From NCBI RefSeq assembly GCF_947497275.1, contig NZ_CANMFS010000014.1, positions 1 through 62,394 on the forward strand: DNA of 62,394 nt, read 5' to 3'. The notes under the pieces were generated by a model, which made no database searches, had not been told where the DNA came from, and worked only from the letters and a program-made list of their open reading frames with translations. Below are positions 38,601 through 46,995 of the stretch, one piece after another (within the stretch, counting starts at the first letter, position 1; the number at the start of each line of letters is the position of its first letter). This stretch comes from an uncultured Sulfitobacter sp. Lineage in GTDB: Bacteria; Pseudomonadota; Alphaproteobacteria; Rhodobacterales; Rhodobacteraceae. Made by a program: the position numbers and the translations under genes.

Positions 38601-39467
38601 TTAATGTTCTACATTTATTCCGGGCATATCACCGGGAATAGCGGGGTTTCGGGACAACGCAGCGAAATCAAAGAGTTTCGGGTCGAGCAGATGCGAGGGA
38701 CGCGCGTTCATCAGCGCCCGGAACATAACCTGACGTCGACCGGGGCTGTTCTTTTCCCAACCGTCGAGAATCGCTTTTACCTGTTGTCGCTGCAATCCGT
38801 CCTGGCTGCCGCACAGATCACAGGGAATGATCGGGTATTCCATCGCGGTGCTGAACCTTTCGCAATCGGCCTCAGCCACATGGGCAAGCGGACGGTATAC
38901 GAACAGATCACCCTCTTCATTCAACAGCTTGGGTGGCATCGTGGCCAGCCGGCCACCGTGGAACAGGTTCATGAAGAACGTCTCGAGAATATCGTCGCGG
39001 TGGTGGCCCAGAACGACGGCAGTGCAGCCCTCTTCGCGTGCGACCCGGTACAAATTGCCCCTGCGCAACCGTGAGCAGAGCGCGCAGAAAGTACGGCCAG
39101 CGGGGATCTTGTCCATCACGATGGAATAGGTGTCCTGATACTCGATGCGGTGCGGAACGCCCATTTTCCCTAGAAATTCGGGAAGCACTGTTGCCGGAAA
39201 ACCAGGCTGCCCCTGGTCAAGGTTGCACGCAAGAAGCTCGACCGGCAGCAGCCCGCGCCACTGTAGCTCGTGCAGCACCGCAAGCAGTGTATAGCTGTCC
39301 TTGCCCCCCGACAGACAGACCAGCCATTTGCCGCCCGGCTCGATCATGCCGTATTGTTCGATCGCCTCGCGGGTGTGGCGCACGATGCGTTTGCGCAGCT
39401 TTTTGAATTCCGTCGTGCGTGGGGCGCCGTTGAACAACGCATGAATGTCTTCTGGCTGGTCTAGCAT
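38601..39467 (-). CDS. ttcA: tRNA 2-thiocytidine(32) synthetase TtcA
   Basis: A 288-residue PP-loop enzyme. SGGKDS at residues 53-58 binds ATP, and the cysteines at 128/131 (FCALC) and 216/219 (CDLC) match the iron-sulfur cluster and sulfur-carrying cysteines of TtcA. It thiolates cytidine 32 in certain tRNAs, including tRNA-Arg species. ATG 39467 is the natural start. It is divergent from the DUF3833 gene. Confidence 0.95.
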   Translation of the reverse strand: MLDQPEDIHALFNGAPRTTEFKKLRKRIVRHTREAIEQYGMIEPGGKWLVCLSGGKDSYTLLAVLHELQWRGLLPVELLACNLDQGQPGFPATVLPEFLGKMGVPHRIEYQDTYSIVMDKIPAGRTFCALCSRLRRGNLYRVAREEGCTAVVLGHHRDDILETFFMNLFHGGRLATMPPKLLNEEGDLFVYRPLAHVAEADCERFSTAMEYPIIPCDLCGSQDGLQRQQVKAILDGWEKNSPGRRQVMFRALMNARPSHLLDPKLFDFAALSRNPAIPGDMPGINVEH

Positions 39468-39552
39468 GGCGAAGGTCCGTCCGTTCGGGGTTGATTTTGT
39501 CTATATCACGTTACCTCAGAAGCTGAAGCCCTGCAGGCGAGGAGTGTGGCGT

Positions 39553-40092
39553 ATGCGGTATCTGGCAATGGTGGCGGCAGTGACCCTGAGTGCGTGTGTC
39601 GGCAAGCCCGCGATCAACGACGAAAAGCTGTCGAACGCGCAGTTCGATCTGGAGGAGTTCTTTGACGGGCGCACCTTGGCCACGGGACAGTTTCAGGATG
39701 TGTTTGGAACCGTCCGAAGGCGGTTTGACGTAGTGGTAACGGGGACCTGGGACGGGCAGACGCTCAAGCTAGTCGAGGATTTCCAATATGCCGACGGCAC
39801 TACGGAGCAGCGCATATGGCGACTGCAGAAAACCGGACCGATTGTCGCGGACCAGACGTGGCGCGGCACCGCCGACGGCGTTCTTGGAGAGGCTGTCGGT
39901 GTCGAGAGTGGGGATACCTTCAACTGGAAGTACCGCATCGACCTGCCGGTGCCGGATGGCACACTGCGCGTCAATTTCGACGACTGGATGTGGAAAACCT
40001 CGGAAACGCGCGTGTTGAACCGGGCCTACATGCGCAAGTACGGCGTGGACATCGGCGAGGTTATCATCACTTTCGACAAGGCAAAGCGCTAG
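39553..40092 (+). CDS. DUF3833 family lipoprotein
   Basis: A 179-residue protein with a lipoprotein signal (MRYLAMVAAVTLSAC, lipid-modified Cys15). The mature part has the DUF3833 pattern: LEEFFDGRTLATGQFQD, a central beta-rich core, and WMWKTSETRVLNRAYMRKYG near the end. Function is unknown. GAGGAG before ATG 39553 decides the start. The last four bases overlap the convergent yidD gene. Confidence 0.8.
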   Translation: MRYLAMVAAVTLSACVGKPAINDEKLSNAQFDLEEFFDGRTLATGQFQDVFGTVRRRFDVVVTGTWDGQTLKLVEDFQYADGTTEQRIWRLQKTGPIVADQTWRGTADGVLGEAVGVESGDTFNWKYRIDLPVPDGTLRVNFDDWMWKTSETRVLNRAYMRKYGVDIGEVIITFDKAKR

Positions 40093-40328
40093 TCGCTGTG
40101 GGCGCTAGGGTCCGGTACCGGGTCGTATCCGCTGCCACCCCAAGGGTGGCACCGGCAGATCCGGCGGACAGCGAGCACGCTGCCCCTGACGCCGCCGTGC
40201 TTTTCCAGCGATTCAAGAGCGTAGGCAGAACAGGTGGGCTGGTATCGGCAGTTGAAGCCGACCCAGGGGCTGAAGACCAGTCTATAGAACAGGACCGGAA
40301 GCGAAATGAGACGCGCGAACGGGGTCAT
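40089..40328 (-). CDS. yidD: Membrane protein insertion efficiency factor YidD
   Basis: A 79-residue YidD with RYQPTCSAYALESLEKHGGVRG and the CRCHPWGGSGYDPVP tail. It is an amphipathic inner-membrane factor that helps YidC. The start overlaps the rnpA stop (ATGA). Confidence 0.93.
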   Translation of the reverse strand: MTPFARLISLPVLFYRLVFSPWVGFNCRYQPTCSAYALESLEKHGGVRGSVLAVRRICRCHPWGGSGYDPVPDPSAHSD

Positions 40329-40744
40329 GAGCGTTTTCCGTGCAGGATGCCGAGGGCTTTGGCCAGATCGGCCTGCATCAGCGAAAACGGCAACGCAGCC
40401 GTTGTTTCCCGGCGCCCCACAAGAACGTAGTCGTGACCGTCACGTCCTGCACCCGGCAGGATATGTCGTGCAATCTCGCGTAGACGACGCTTCGCGCGGT
40501 TGCGGGCCACCGCATTGCCGACTTTTTTCGAGCAGGTATACCCGATGCGGATGCCGTTCGCTTCTCCGGCGGGGCGGCGGACCGTCTGGAGGATGAAACC
40601 GGGCATCGCAACGCGTTTGCCACGCGAGGCACGCTGAAACTCACGACGCTTCGTCAGAGTGGTGAGAGCAGAACATGACAAAACCGCCGGAGCGTTATCC
40701 CCGACGGCGCGCGTGCCAATCAGGTCAGTCTCCGGCGGTGCCAT
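40325..40744 (-). CDS. rnpA: Ribonuclease P protein component
   Basis: A 139-residue RNase P protein with the RNR signature GYTCSKKVGNAVARNRAKRRLRE. It assists the catalytic RNA in 5' maturation of tRNA. The N-terminal 25 residues are an extension typical of alphaproteobacterial annotations; the true start may be internal (near TLTKRREF). It lies between rpmH and yidD. Confidence 0.94.
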   Translation of the reverse strand: MAPPETDLIGTRAVGDNAPAVLSCSALTTLTKRREFQRASRGKRVAMPGFILQTVRRPAGEANGIRIGYTCSKKVGNAVARNRAKRRLREIARHILPGAGRDGHDYVLVGRRETTAALPFSLMQADLAKALGILHGKRS

Positions 40745-40765
40745 ACATTTCCGTCGCGGCGCGGT

Positions 40766-40900
40766 TTACGCGCTCAGCGATTTCCGTCCCTGGGCACGGC
40801 GCGCGTTGATGATCTTGCGGCCCGCTTTTGTCGCCATGCGCGCACGGAAGCCGTGGCGGCGCTTACGGACGAGGTTCGAAGGTTGGTAGGTGCGTTTCAT
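40766..40900 (-). CDS. rpmH: 50S ribosomal protein bL34 (L34)
   Basis: A 44-codon gene, [20 protein letters not shown]... to ...[10 protein letters not shown], the standard bL34. Start ATG at 40900, stop TAA at 40766-40768. It precedes rnpA by 21 bases on the minus strand in the classic rpmH-rnpA order. Confidence 0.96.
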   Translation of the reverse strand: MKRTYQPSNLVRKRRHGFRARMATKAGRKIINARRAQGRKSLSA

Positions 40901-41196
40901 CGCTCCGGCTCCATCTCATGTTCAGGTCGGGCCGCAGATTCGCGGCCTCACATCAATTCAGACCCGTCCTCTAAAGCGCCATGGCGGGCAAGTCAAACCC
41001 TGCCGCACTATAATTTCGCGCTATCTGCAACAAATGGGGCGCTGGCCGGGTCCGGAATGTTTCAAACCACGGTGAATGCGCGGCATAGCGGACCATACAG
41101 ATCAATCGCGCGTGAGAGGGGGTATCTGTGCGTCACGGATACCGCCATGTAAGACCGGAAGGCCGCAGGCGGCATGGGCAGTGAAAGAAGCACGGA

Positions 41197-41931
41197 ATGA
41201 ACCAGACAGAGACAGAGAAATCCGCAATTGCGCGGTATGGACCGATTGCAATCATCGCGGTCGTCGCCGCCGTTGGTGCATTCGCATTGCGTGATTATCT
41301 CAGCTTTGAGACCTTGCGCGACAACCGCGAGGCGCTGATCGCGTTTCGTGATGGCAATTTCGTACTGACCGTCGCGGTTTTCCTCCTTGCCTATGTCCTT
41401 ATTGTCGGGTTCTCGCTGCCGGGTGCAGCCATTGCGACGCTGACGGGTGGATTTCTGTTCGGTACGGTATTGGGCGTCGCGGTGAATGTGACCGGGGCGA
41501 CCATCGGGGCGACCCTCATCTTTCTGGCGGCCCGTTTCGGTCTGGGGCAGAAACTGAAAGCGCGGATGGACGGGTCCGACGGGCGGGTCTCGAAGATCAG
41601 GAAGGGGATCGACGAGAACCAGTGGTCGATGCTGTTCTTCATCCGTCTTGTGCCGGCTGTCCCTTTCTTTGTCGCCAACCTGATACCCGCGCTGCTGGCG
41701 GTGCCGCTGCACCGGTTTGTCATCTCGACGTTTCTGGGCATCATACCGGGATCGGTGGTGTATACTTCTGTCGGTGCCGGATTGGGGACGGTATTCGCGC
41801 GGGGCGAGACGCCGGATCTGGGCATCATTTTCGAGCCGCATATTCTGCTGCCGATTCTCGGTCTCTGCGCCCTTTCGCTGCTGCCCGTCGGACTCAAGGC
41901 CGTTACCGGCAAGAAGGAGCTTTTGAAATGA
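41197..41931 (+). CDS. TVP38/TMEM64 (DedA-like) family membrane protein
   Basis: A 244-residue protein with about six hydrophobic segments and the VTT/SNARE-associated domain (GFSLPGAAIATLTGGFLFGTVLGVAVNVTGATIGA; RLVPAVPFFVANLIPALLAVPLHRFVISTFLGIIPG). Members are lipid scramblase-like or transport proteins. It is translationally coupled (ATGA) to a flavin disulfide reductase gene, a pairing often seen in proteobacteria, suggesting a joint redox or metal-related role; that is inference. Confidence 0.88.
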   Translation: MNQTETEKSAIARYGPIAIIAVVAAVGAFALRDYLSFETLRDNREALIAFRDGNFVLTVAVFLLAYVLIVGFSLPGAAIATLTGGFLFGTVLGVAVNVTGATIGATLIFLAARFGLGQKLKARMDGSDGRVSKIRKGIDENQWSMLFFIRLVPAVPFFVANLIPALLAVPLHRFVISTFLGIIPGSVVYTSVGAGLGTVFARGETPDLGIIFEPHILLPILGLCALSLLPVGLKAVTGKKELLK

Positions 41932-43346
41932 CGCGGATCAAAACGGATGTTCTGATAATCGGTGCGGGATCTGCGGGTCTGTCGGTGGCGGCCGGGGCTG
42001 CGCAGATGGGTGCAAATGTTGTGCTGCTTGAGGGGCACAAGATGGGGGGAGATTGCCTGAACTACGGTTGCGTGCCGTCCAAGGCTTTGATCGCCAGCGC
42101 CAAGGCCGCCTATGGCCAAAGCCATTCGGCGCGGTTCGGCGTGGCCAATTGCGCTGGCGAGGTGGATTATGCTGCCGCACAGGATCATGTCGCCGACGTG
42201 ATCGCCACGATTGCGCCAGTCGACAGCCAGGAACGATTTGAAGGTTTCGGCATCACAGTAATCCGCGAATTCGGACGCTTCATTTCCCCGACCGAGGTGC
42301 AGGCGGGCGACACCGTGATCTCTGCGCGCCGGACCGTCATCGCGACAGGGTCCTCTCCGCTTGTCCCTCCCATTCCGGGCCTGGCGGACGTCCCGTATTA
42401 TACGAATGAAACCCTGTTCGATCTGCGCGAAAAGCCCAAGCACTTGCTGATCGTCGGCGGCGGACCGATCGGCATGGAGATGGCGCAGGCGCATGTCCGG
42501 CTCGGCTGTGCAGTGACAGTGATCGAAGGCGACAAGGCCCTGGGCAAGGACGATCCGGAACTGGCAAAAGTGGTTTTGGATAGTTTGCGCGACGAGGGTG
42601 TGGAGATCGCCGAAGGTGCAATGGCTGCGCAGGTGCGCGGCAAGAGCGGGGCGATCGAAGTCGAAGTGAAGGACGGGCGCGTTTTCAAAGGGTCGCATCT
42701 TTTGATAGCGGTCGGGAGACAGTCAAACACTGAAAGGCTGGATCTGGACAAGGCCGGGATTGAAACGACGAAGACGGGTATCGAGGTGGATGAAGGTATG
42801 AGAACTACCAACAGAAAGATATATGCGATCGGCGACGTCGCCGGGGGAATGCAATTCACGCATGTTGCCAGTTACCACGCGAGTGTCATCATCCGGAGCC
42901 TGTTGTTTGCACTGCCCTTGAAGGCCAAGACAGCGCATATTCCCTGGGCCACCTATACCGATCCCGAACTGGCGCAGGTTGGCCTGACGGAGGCACAGGC
43001 AAAGAGCAAGCATGGCGCCTCGGTCGAGATCGTCCGCTTTGGCTATGATCACAACGACCGCGCGATTGCCGAGCGCAAGACGAAGGGTTTCATCAAGGTC
43101 ATGGTAGTGAAGGGGCGGCCCGTCGGGGCATCGATCGTGGGCTATCAAGCGGGCGAATTGATCAACTTGTGGGCGCTGGCGCTGGCCAACAAGATGAAGA
43201 TGAGCGAGATCGCCGCCATGGTCGCACCCTATCCGACGATTGGCGAAATCAACAAACGCGCGGCGGGCGCCTACTTCAGCCCGAGACTTTTCGAGAGCGA
43301 TCTGGTGAAGCAGGTTGTGGGCTTTGTCCAGAGGGTCGTTCCATGA
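41928..43346 (+). CDS. FAD-dependent pyridine nucleotide-disulfide reductase (MerA/Lpd-like)
   Basis: A 472-residue two-dinucleotide-binding flavoprotein. FAD motif IIGAGSAGLSVAAGAA, redox-active disulfide GGDCLNYGCVPSK (Cys43, Cys48), NAD(P) motif IVGGGPIGMEMAQAH and FAD motif IYAIGDVAGG are intact. At the interface position where lipoamide dehydrogenase has the catalytic His of the H-P-T-L-S-E motif, this protein has Tyr435 (Y-P-T-I-G-E), as in mercuric-reductase-like members, so it is unlikely to be a true lipoamide dehydrogenase. No N-terminal mercury-binding domain is present. Start overlaps the TVP38 stop. Confidence 0.85.
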   Translation: MTRIKTDVLIIGAGSAGLSVAAGAAQMGANVVLLEGHKMGGDCLNYGCVPSKALIASAKAAYGQSHSARFGVANCAGEVDYAAAQDHVADVIATIAPVDSQERFEGFGITVIREFGRFISPTEVQAGDTVISARRTVIATGSSPLVPPIPGLADVPYYTNETLFDLREKPKHLLIVGGGPIGMEMAQAHVRLGCAVTVIEGDKALGKDDPELAKVVLDSLRDEGVEIAEGAMAAQVRGKSGAIEVEVKDGRVFKGSHLLIAVGRQSNTERLDLDKAGIETTKTGIEVDEGMRTTNRKIYAIGDVAGGMQFTHVASYHASVIIRSLLFALPLKAKTAHIPWATYTDPELAQVGLTEAQAKSKHGASVEIVRFGYDHNDRAIAERKTKGFIKVMVVKGRPVGASIVGYQAGELINLWALALANKMKMSEIAAMVAPYPTIGEINKRAAGAYFSPRLFESDLVKQVVGFVQRVVP

Positions 43347-43421
43347 TAAGGACGGCGGGAGACCTGCGCCTGGCGGCGACAGCCCACCCGCCGTCCCGAC
43401 AGGCGATTGCAAGGTAAGGCG

Positions 43422-44807
43422 ATGTTCAATTCACTTTCGGGACGATTGCTGATCCTCACAACGATCTTCGTTATGTTGGCCGAGATCCTGATTTTCGTAC
43501 CTTCCATTGCGCGCTTTCGCGAAGATTACATGCTCAATCGGTTGGAGCGTGCGCAGATCGCTTCGCTGACGCTGCTTGCAGAAGAGATGATCGATGCGGA
43601 GCTGGAGGCGGAGCTTTTGCGCAATGCCGAAGTGCTTAACGTCGTCCTGCGCCGGGACGAAGTCCGCCAGCTGGTTCTATCATCGCCGATGCCCCAGCAG
43701 ATCGCCGGTACTTTCGATCTGCGCGACGATTCCCCGCTCATTCTCATCGGTGATGCGCTGCGCAGGCTTGTATCGCCCAAGAACGAAGTGATCCGCGTTA
43801 TCGGCGCGCCGGTGCGGGACGCCGGACTGCTGATCGAGGTCACGATGGAAACCGCACCGCTGCGGGCTGCGATGATCGACTACGGCTTGCGCATTCTTCT
43901 GCTTTCCGCCGCGATCTGTATGATCACCGCGGTGTTGTTATTCATGGCGCTGCGCGTTTTTCTGGTCAATCCGATCGAGCGGGTCGTGTCCCATATGCAA
44001 CGCTACGCCGCGGCGCCGGAAGATGCCCGCCGGATCATTGTGCCTTCCGCCGGTGTACGTGAACTCCGTGATGCGGAGGAAGCCTTGATGAAGCTGCAAA
44101 CCGATCTGACACAGGCCCTGCGTCAGAAAGAGCGGTTGGCGCAACTTGGCGCGGCTGTCAGCAAGGTCAGCCATGATTTGCGTAACATCATGACCACCGC
44201 ACAACTGTTCACGGACCGGATCGAGATGTCGGAGGATCCGGCCGTGGCGCGGCTGGCTCCGAAACTTGTCAATTCCATCAGCAGGGCCGTTCACCTGTGC
44301 GAATCCACTCTCGCGTTCGGCAAGGCCGAAGAGCCGGGCCCAAGGCTGACTGTGATGAGGTTGGCCGATCTAGTCGTGGAAGTTCTGGAGAGCGAAAGGC
44401 TGGGGGTCGGTCAGCATCCCGTGACATTGCGTGCACAGGTGCCTCAGGATATGGAAATACGCGCGGACCCCGAACAGATGCACCGCGTCCTGAGTAATCT
44501 GGTCCGTAACGCGTCTCAGGCCATTATTGCGTCCGGAACGGCAGGCGACGTCTGCGTCCGGGCCAGCGAGACTCCCGCAGCCTGGTCGATCTTCGTCGCA
44601 GACACGGGCCCGGGGTTACCATCAAAGGCTCGGGAGCACCTATTTGCACCTTTTCAGGGGTCCGTTCGTAAGGGCGGCTCGGGCCTTGGCCTCGCAATCT
44701 CCGCTGAACTTTTGCGCGGGCACGGCGGCGACATCCAGCTTGTTGAAACCGGGCCAGAGGGGACCGAATTCAGGATCCAACTGCCCAAAGGCGATGACAC
44801 ATTATAG
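43422..44807 (+). CDS. Membrane-bound sensor histidine kinase
   Basis: A 461-residue kinase. Transmembrane segments lie at about 9-30 and 156-182 around a periplasmic sensor region, followed by a HAMP-like linker, the H-box VSHDLRNIM (His251), N-box NLVRNASQAI, G1 DTGPGLP and G2 GGSGLGLAIS. No response regulator gene is adjacent, so it is an orphan kinase here; signal and partner are unknown. ATG 43422 was preferred over an upstream TTG. The gene ends 78 bases before tRNA-Arg. Confidence 0.88.
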   Translation: MFNSLSGRLLILTTIFVMLAEILIFVPSIARFREDYMLNRLERAQIASLTLLAEEMIDAELEAELLRNAEVLNVVLRRDEVRQLVLSSPMPQQIAGTFDLRDDSPLILIGDALRRLVSPKNEVIRVIGAPVRDAGLLIEVTMETAPLRAAMIDYGLRILLLSAAICMITAVLLFMALRVFLVNPIERVVSHMQRYAAAPEDARRIIVPSAGVRELRDAEEALMKLQTDLTQALRQKERLAQLGAAVSKVSHDLRNIMTTAQLFTDRIEMSEDPAVARLAPKLVNSISRAVHLCESTLAFGKAEEPGPRLTVMRLADLVVEVLESERLGVGQHPVTLRAQVPQDMEIRADPEQMHRVLSNLVRNASQAIIASGTAGDVCVRASETPAAWSIFVADTGPGLPSKAREHLFAPFQGSVRKGGSGLGLAISAELLRGHGGDIQLVETGPEGTEFRIQLPKGDDTL

Positions 44808-44885
44808 TGAAATGCAGAGCGAGTGATTTTTTGCGTCAGACAGGGCTTGCATTGACGGAGCGGCCCGACTAAACCGCGACGCAGT

Positions 44886-44962
44886 GGACCGATAGCTCAG
44901 CTGGATAGAGTACCTGACTACGAATCAGGGGGTCGGGGGTTCGAATCCTCCTCGGTCCGCCA
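44886..44962 (+). tRNA. tRNA-Arg (anticodon ACG)
   Basis: A 77-base cloverleaf with 7-bp acceptor stem GGACCGA/TCGGTCC (44886-44892 with 44952-44958), discriminator G and encoded CCA (44960-44962). The anticodon stem CCTGA/TCAGG holds the loop CTACGAA, so the anticodon is ACG (44920-44922), read as ICG after deamination. The T arm is GGGGGTTCGAATCCTCC. It borders the accessory island that follows. Confidence 0.97.
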
Positions 44963-45286
44963 TTTACCCCTCTGTAAGACGTCACATGACTTTGACCTTT
45001 ACGTCATAAACTGACCTTATTCGAAAAAAGAGATAGGTACGGAGCGTTTAAAAAAGCGCCCTGTCTAGTGGGGTTTGTCGATTCAAGTACTTAATTGAAA
45101 ATGGCGGTTCCGGCCCAAATCTGCCTTTGACCAGTGCCGACCAATGCTGCAGTTGCAGCCCGCAGAGCGGACATTGGACCGTCACTACATCAACCGAATT
45201 TCAAAAATAGTATATGTTGGCCAATGACTGGCTGGAGGCTGCTTCGCTCGGCAGCGTGCCTGCCCCGTCGCCAAAATGACAGCCCG

Positions 45287-45312
45287 CTAGTGTTCTGCAC
45301 CTGACGCAAGAT
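45287..45312 (+). repeat. Left arm of a 26-bp inverted repeat
   Basis: This 26-base arm (CTAGTGTTCTGCACCTGACG...) is the reverse complement of 46360-46385 with one mismatch. The two arms bracket a 1.05-kb segment carrying the gene at 45558-46106. Confidence 0.8.
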
Positions 45313-45363
45313 TCCCAGTTTTCATCTGGTGCGCCTTTAACCTTCGGACGACGGTCCGAGCGT

Positions 45364-45379
45364 CGGCTTTGCAAAGCCG
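45364..45379. repeat. 16-bp perfect palindrome
   Basis: CGGCTTTGCAAAGCCG is fully self-complementary. It lies in the gene-free part of the island, between the left inverted-repeat arm and the cargo gene, and could be a protein-binding site. Confidence 0.6.
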
Positions 45380-45557
45380 GGGGTTGGCCACGCACAGATG
45401 AAGCTCACAAACAGCGTCAACTTAGGAGTGAAATTTCACCATTACCTCAATTGCTCTATCGCCACCTCAGGAAATCCAGGTGAACTGAATAAGACTATTC
45501 TTGCTCCAACCTCTGGCACCAAATATGCTTGAAGTAACAGTTTGAGAAAGGTTTGCA

Positions 45558-46106
45558 TTGAGCCGAGGGGGTTACAGCGGCGGTCATACCATCGTCAGGG
45601 CGGACGGTTCGTTCAGCTCGTATGACCCTGCTGTATCCAGACATGAGCCGATGCGAAAAATGAATAAGACGAAGTCAGCCAAGAAAGCGGCAAAACAAAT
45701 TATGCCGCTATCGTTGAGCGCACAAAGAAAAATCCTCTTGAATATCGCTGCCGATGCCCGTGTTTCGAACAGGAAACAAGGTCTGAAGTTTCCGAAGAAC
45801 ATTGGCGACGAAGTCCAACAGGATGTTGCGCGGATTGGGACATTAGAGGCATGGGTATCAAAGCAGGCGGGCTTCAATGAGCTAGTCAAAAAGAAACTGC
45901 AAAAGAAACAAGAACGTGAAAATCGAAAGGACAAATCGGCAATCGCCAAACCACTTGAGGTTGTCGTCAAGCGGCCGCGAACAGTTCACAAGCAAGAGCC
46001 AAATTCAAAGCGGATTGCCCTCCTAAAAAGCGAAATTGCACAAGCACAAGAGTTCATCCGCTGCGCAGAAAAAGAGATCAAACGCCTCCAAGGCGAGGGA
46101 GATTAG
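45558..46106 (+). CDS. Hypothetical basic protein between inverted repeats
   Basis: A 182-residue lysine-rich protein. It starts SRGGYSGGHTIVRADGSFSSYDP, has a very basic middle (NKTKSAKKAAKQ; KKKLQKKQERENRKDKS) and ends in an amphipathic helix/coiled coil (IALLKSEIAQAQEFIRCAEKEIKRLQ). The start is TTG 45558, supported by AGAAAGG about 7 bases before it and by the patterned N-terminus. Composition is more A/T-rich than the core genes, suggesting transfer. No family is recognised; nucleic-acid binding is possible from charge only. Confidence 0.6.
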   Translation: MSRGGYSGGHTIVRADGSFSSYDPAVSRHEPMRKMNKTKSAKKAAKQIMPLSLSAQRKILLNIAADARVSNRKQGLKFPKNIGDEVQQDVARIGTLEAWVSKQAGFNELVKKKLQKKQERENRKDKSAIAKPLEVVVKRPRTVHKQEPNSKRIALLKSEIAQAQEFIRCAEKEIKRLQGEGD

Positions 46107-46132
46107 TTCTGACTGACGCAATCCCCTTAACC

Positions 46133-46168
46133 GACATTTCCCACGTGGCAGGCCACTTAGGGAATGTC
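46133..46168. other. Long hairpin downstream of the cargo gene
   Basis: GACATTTCCC (46133-46142) pairs with GGGAATGTC (46160-46168) with one bulge, and an inner GTGG/CCAC pair extends it. No T-tract follows. It may protect the 3' end of the 45558-46106 transcript. A second short hairpin (CGGGTG/CACCCG) follows near 46254. Confidence 0.4.
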
Positions 46169-46359
46169 AGCTACAGATGCTTAATCAACGAGTGGCAGCA
46201 AGGTCCGCATGGTAGACCCCCACGATGCCCCTCATTTCGCAGTTGCGGCATGACGGGTGCCGCACCCGGCATGACCGTCTGCAAAGGGCTGCCGGCAGTC
46301 ATTTGTCGTTTTCACTCGCATTACTTGCTTCACAACCTCACGCCTGCATTCACACGGGT

Positions 46360-46385
46360 ATCTTGCGTCAGGTGCAGAGCACTAG
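46360..46385 (-). repeat. Right arm of a 26-bp inverted repeat
   Basis: Reverse complement of 45287-45312 with a single mismatch. It ends 4 bases before the stop codon of the minus-strand gene at 46390. Confidence 0.8.
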
Positions 46386-46389
46386 TGAA

Positions 46390-46956
46390 TTACTTTCCGA
46401 TAGCCTCCTGCCATTCTCTTAGCATCTGATTAAAGAACTCGTGATCGAAGTCTCGGATATTAAATTCGCGAATTTCTCGCCCATCGTCCCACGTTAGAAA
46501 TGCAGATCTAATTGCCGAAATCGGCAGGTCACCAACGTGCGCGGCCTCCAATCCCGGCAAGATATTATGACCGTGAAATCCTTCTTTCTTCCACTTTTGG
46601 AGTAGAGCTTCGGATGACACCAATTGTTCCCTTACAACGTCGCGTTCGATTTCAAGCCACACAGAACCTTGCCAGCTCCGAACATATGGGACAAAGAAGT
46701 GCCAGGAGCTCACTGGAAACTGCTTCTCATAGCTCTCTGGATGGAGCCCATTGAAGTCAAATAGGCTTATGCCTCCAATCGTTCGAGAAATTGGATAATT
46801 TTTCGGCCCATTGGCAGTATTTGACCTATCTCGATCATGGATATCCGGTTCTACTAAGATTGCCTGAGCTTCAACGATGGACAGTAAGCGGTCAGGACGG
46901 GTGGTGTGCCACAACCCGCCGTGAAGCCTGCTGTGCAGTTCGCCCATGTTCCCCAT
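46390..46956 (-). CDS. Hypothetical protein, ADP-ribosyltransferase-like N-terminal pattern
   Basis: A 188-residue protein. Near its start is LHGGLWHTTRPDRLLSIVEAQAIL, a pattern (Hx[ST][ST]...LLSI...G/A-x-[IL]) seen at the NAD-binding first strand of DarT/ART-like and RES-like folds; Leu-Trp-His17 would be the key residue. Further blocks are IGGISLFDFNGLHPESY, SSWHFFVPYVRSWQGSVWLEIER and a C-terminal EIREFNIRDFDHEFFNQML. The start ATG 46956 follows AAGGAG by 7 bases. It is the fourth gene of a minus-strand cluster with three HEPN-like genes. Function is unproven; the ART comparison is from pattern only. Confidence 0.55.
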   Translation of the reverse strand: MGNMGELHSRLHGGLWHTTRPDRLLSIVEAQAILVEPDIHDRDRSNTANGPKNYPISRTIGGISLFDFNGLHPESYEKQFPVSSWHFFVPYVRSWQGSVWLEIERDVVREQLVSSEALLQKWKKEGFHGHNILPGLEAAHVGDLPISAIRSAFLTWDDGREIREFNIRDFDHEFFNQMLREWQEAIGK

Positions 46957-46995
46957 ATACAAGCTCCTTACGTGCCTTATGCCCGACGCCTTCGG

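Larger units (their letters stand above)
44963..45557. other. Gene-free start of the accessory island
   Basis: About 595 bases behind tRNA-Arg with no supportable gene. It contains a perfect 16-bp palindrome (45364-45379), the left arm of a 26-bp inverted repeat (45287-45312) and text resembling other non-coding parts of the window: GCCTTTGACCAG here also occurs near 53440. A short minus-strand open frame (45201-45395) looks like chance. Confidence 0.55.

Noticed and set aside
40325..40900. Chromosome origin next to rpmH-rnpA
   Set aside because: No dnaA gene, no cluster of DnaA boxes and no A/T-rich unwinding region was seen. In alphaproteobacteria oriC is often elsewhere.
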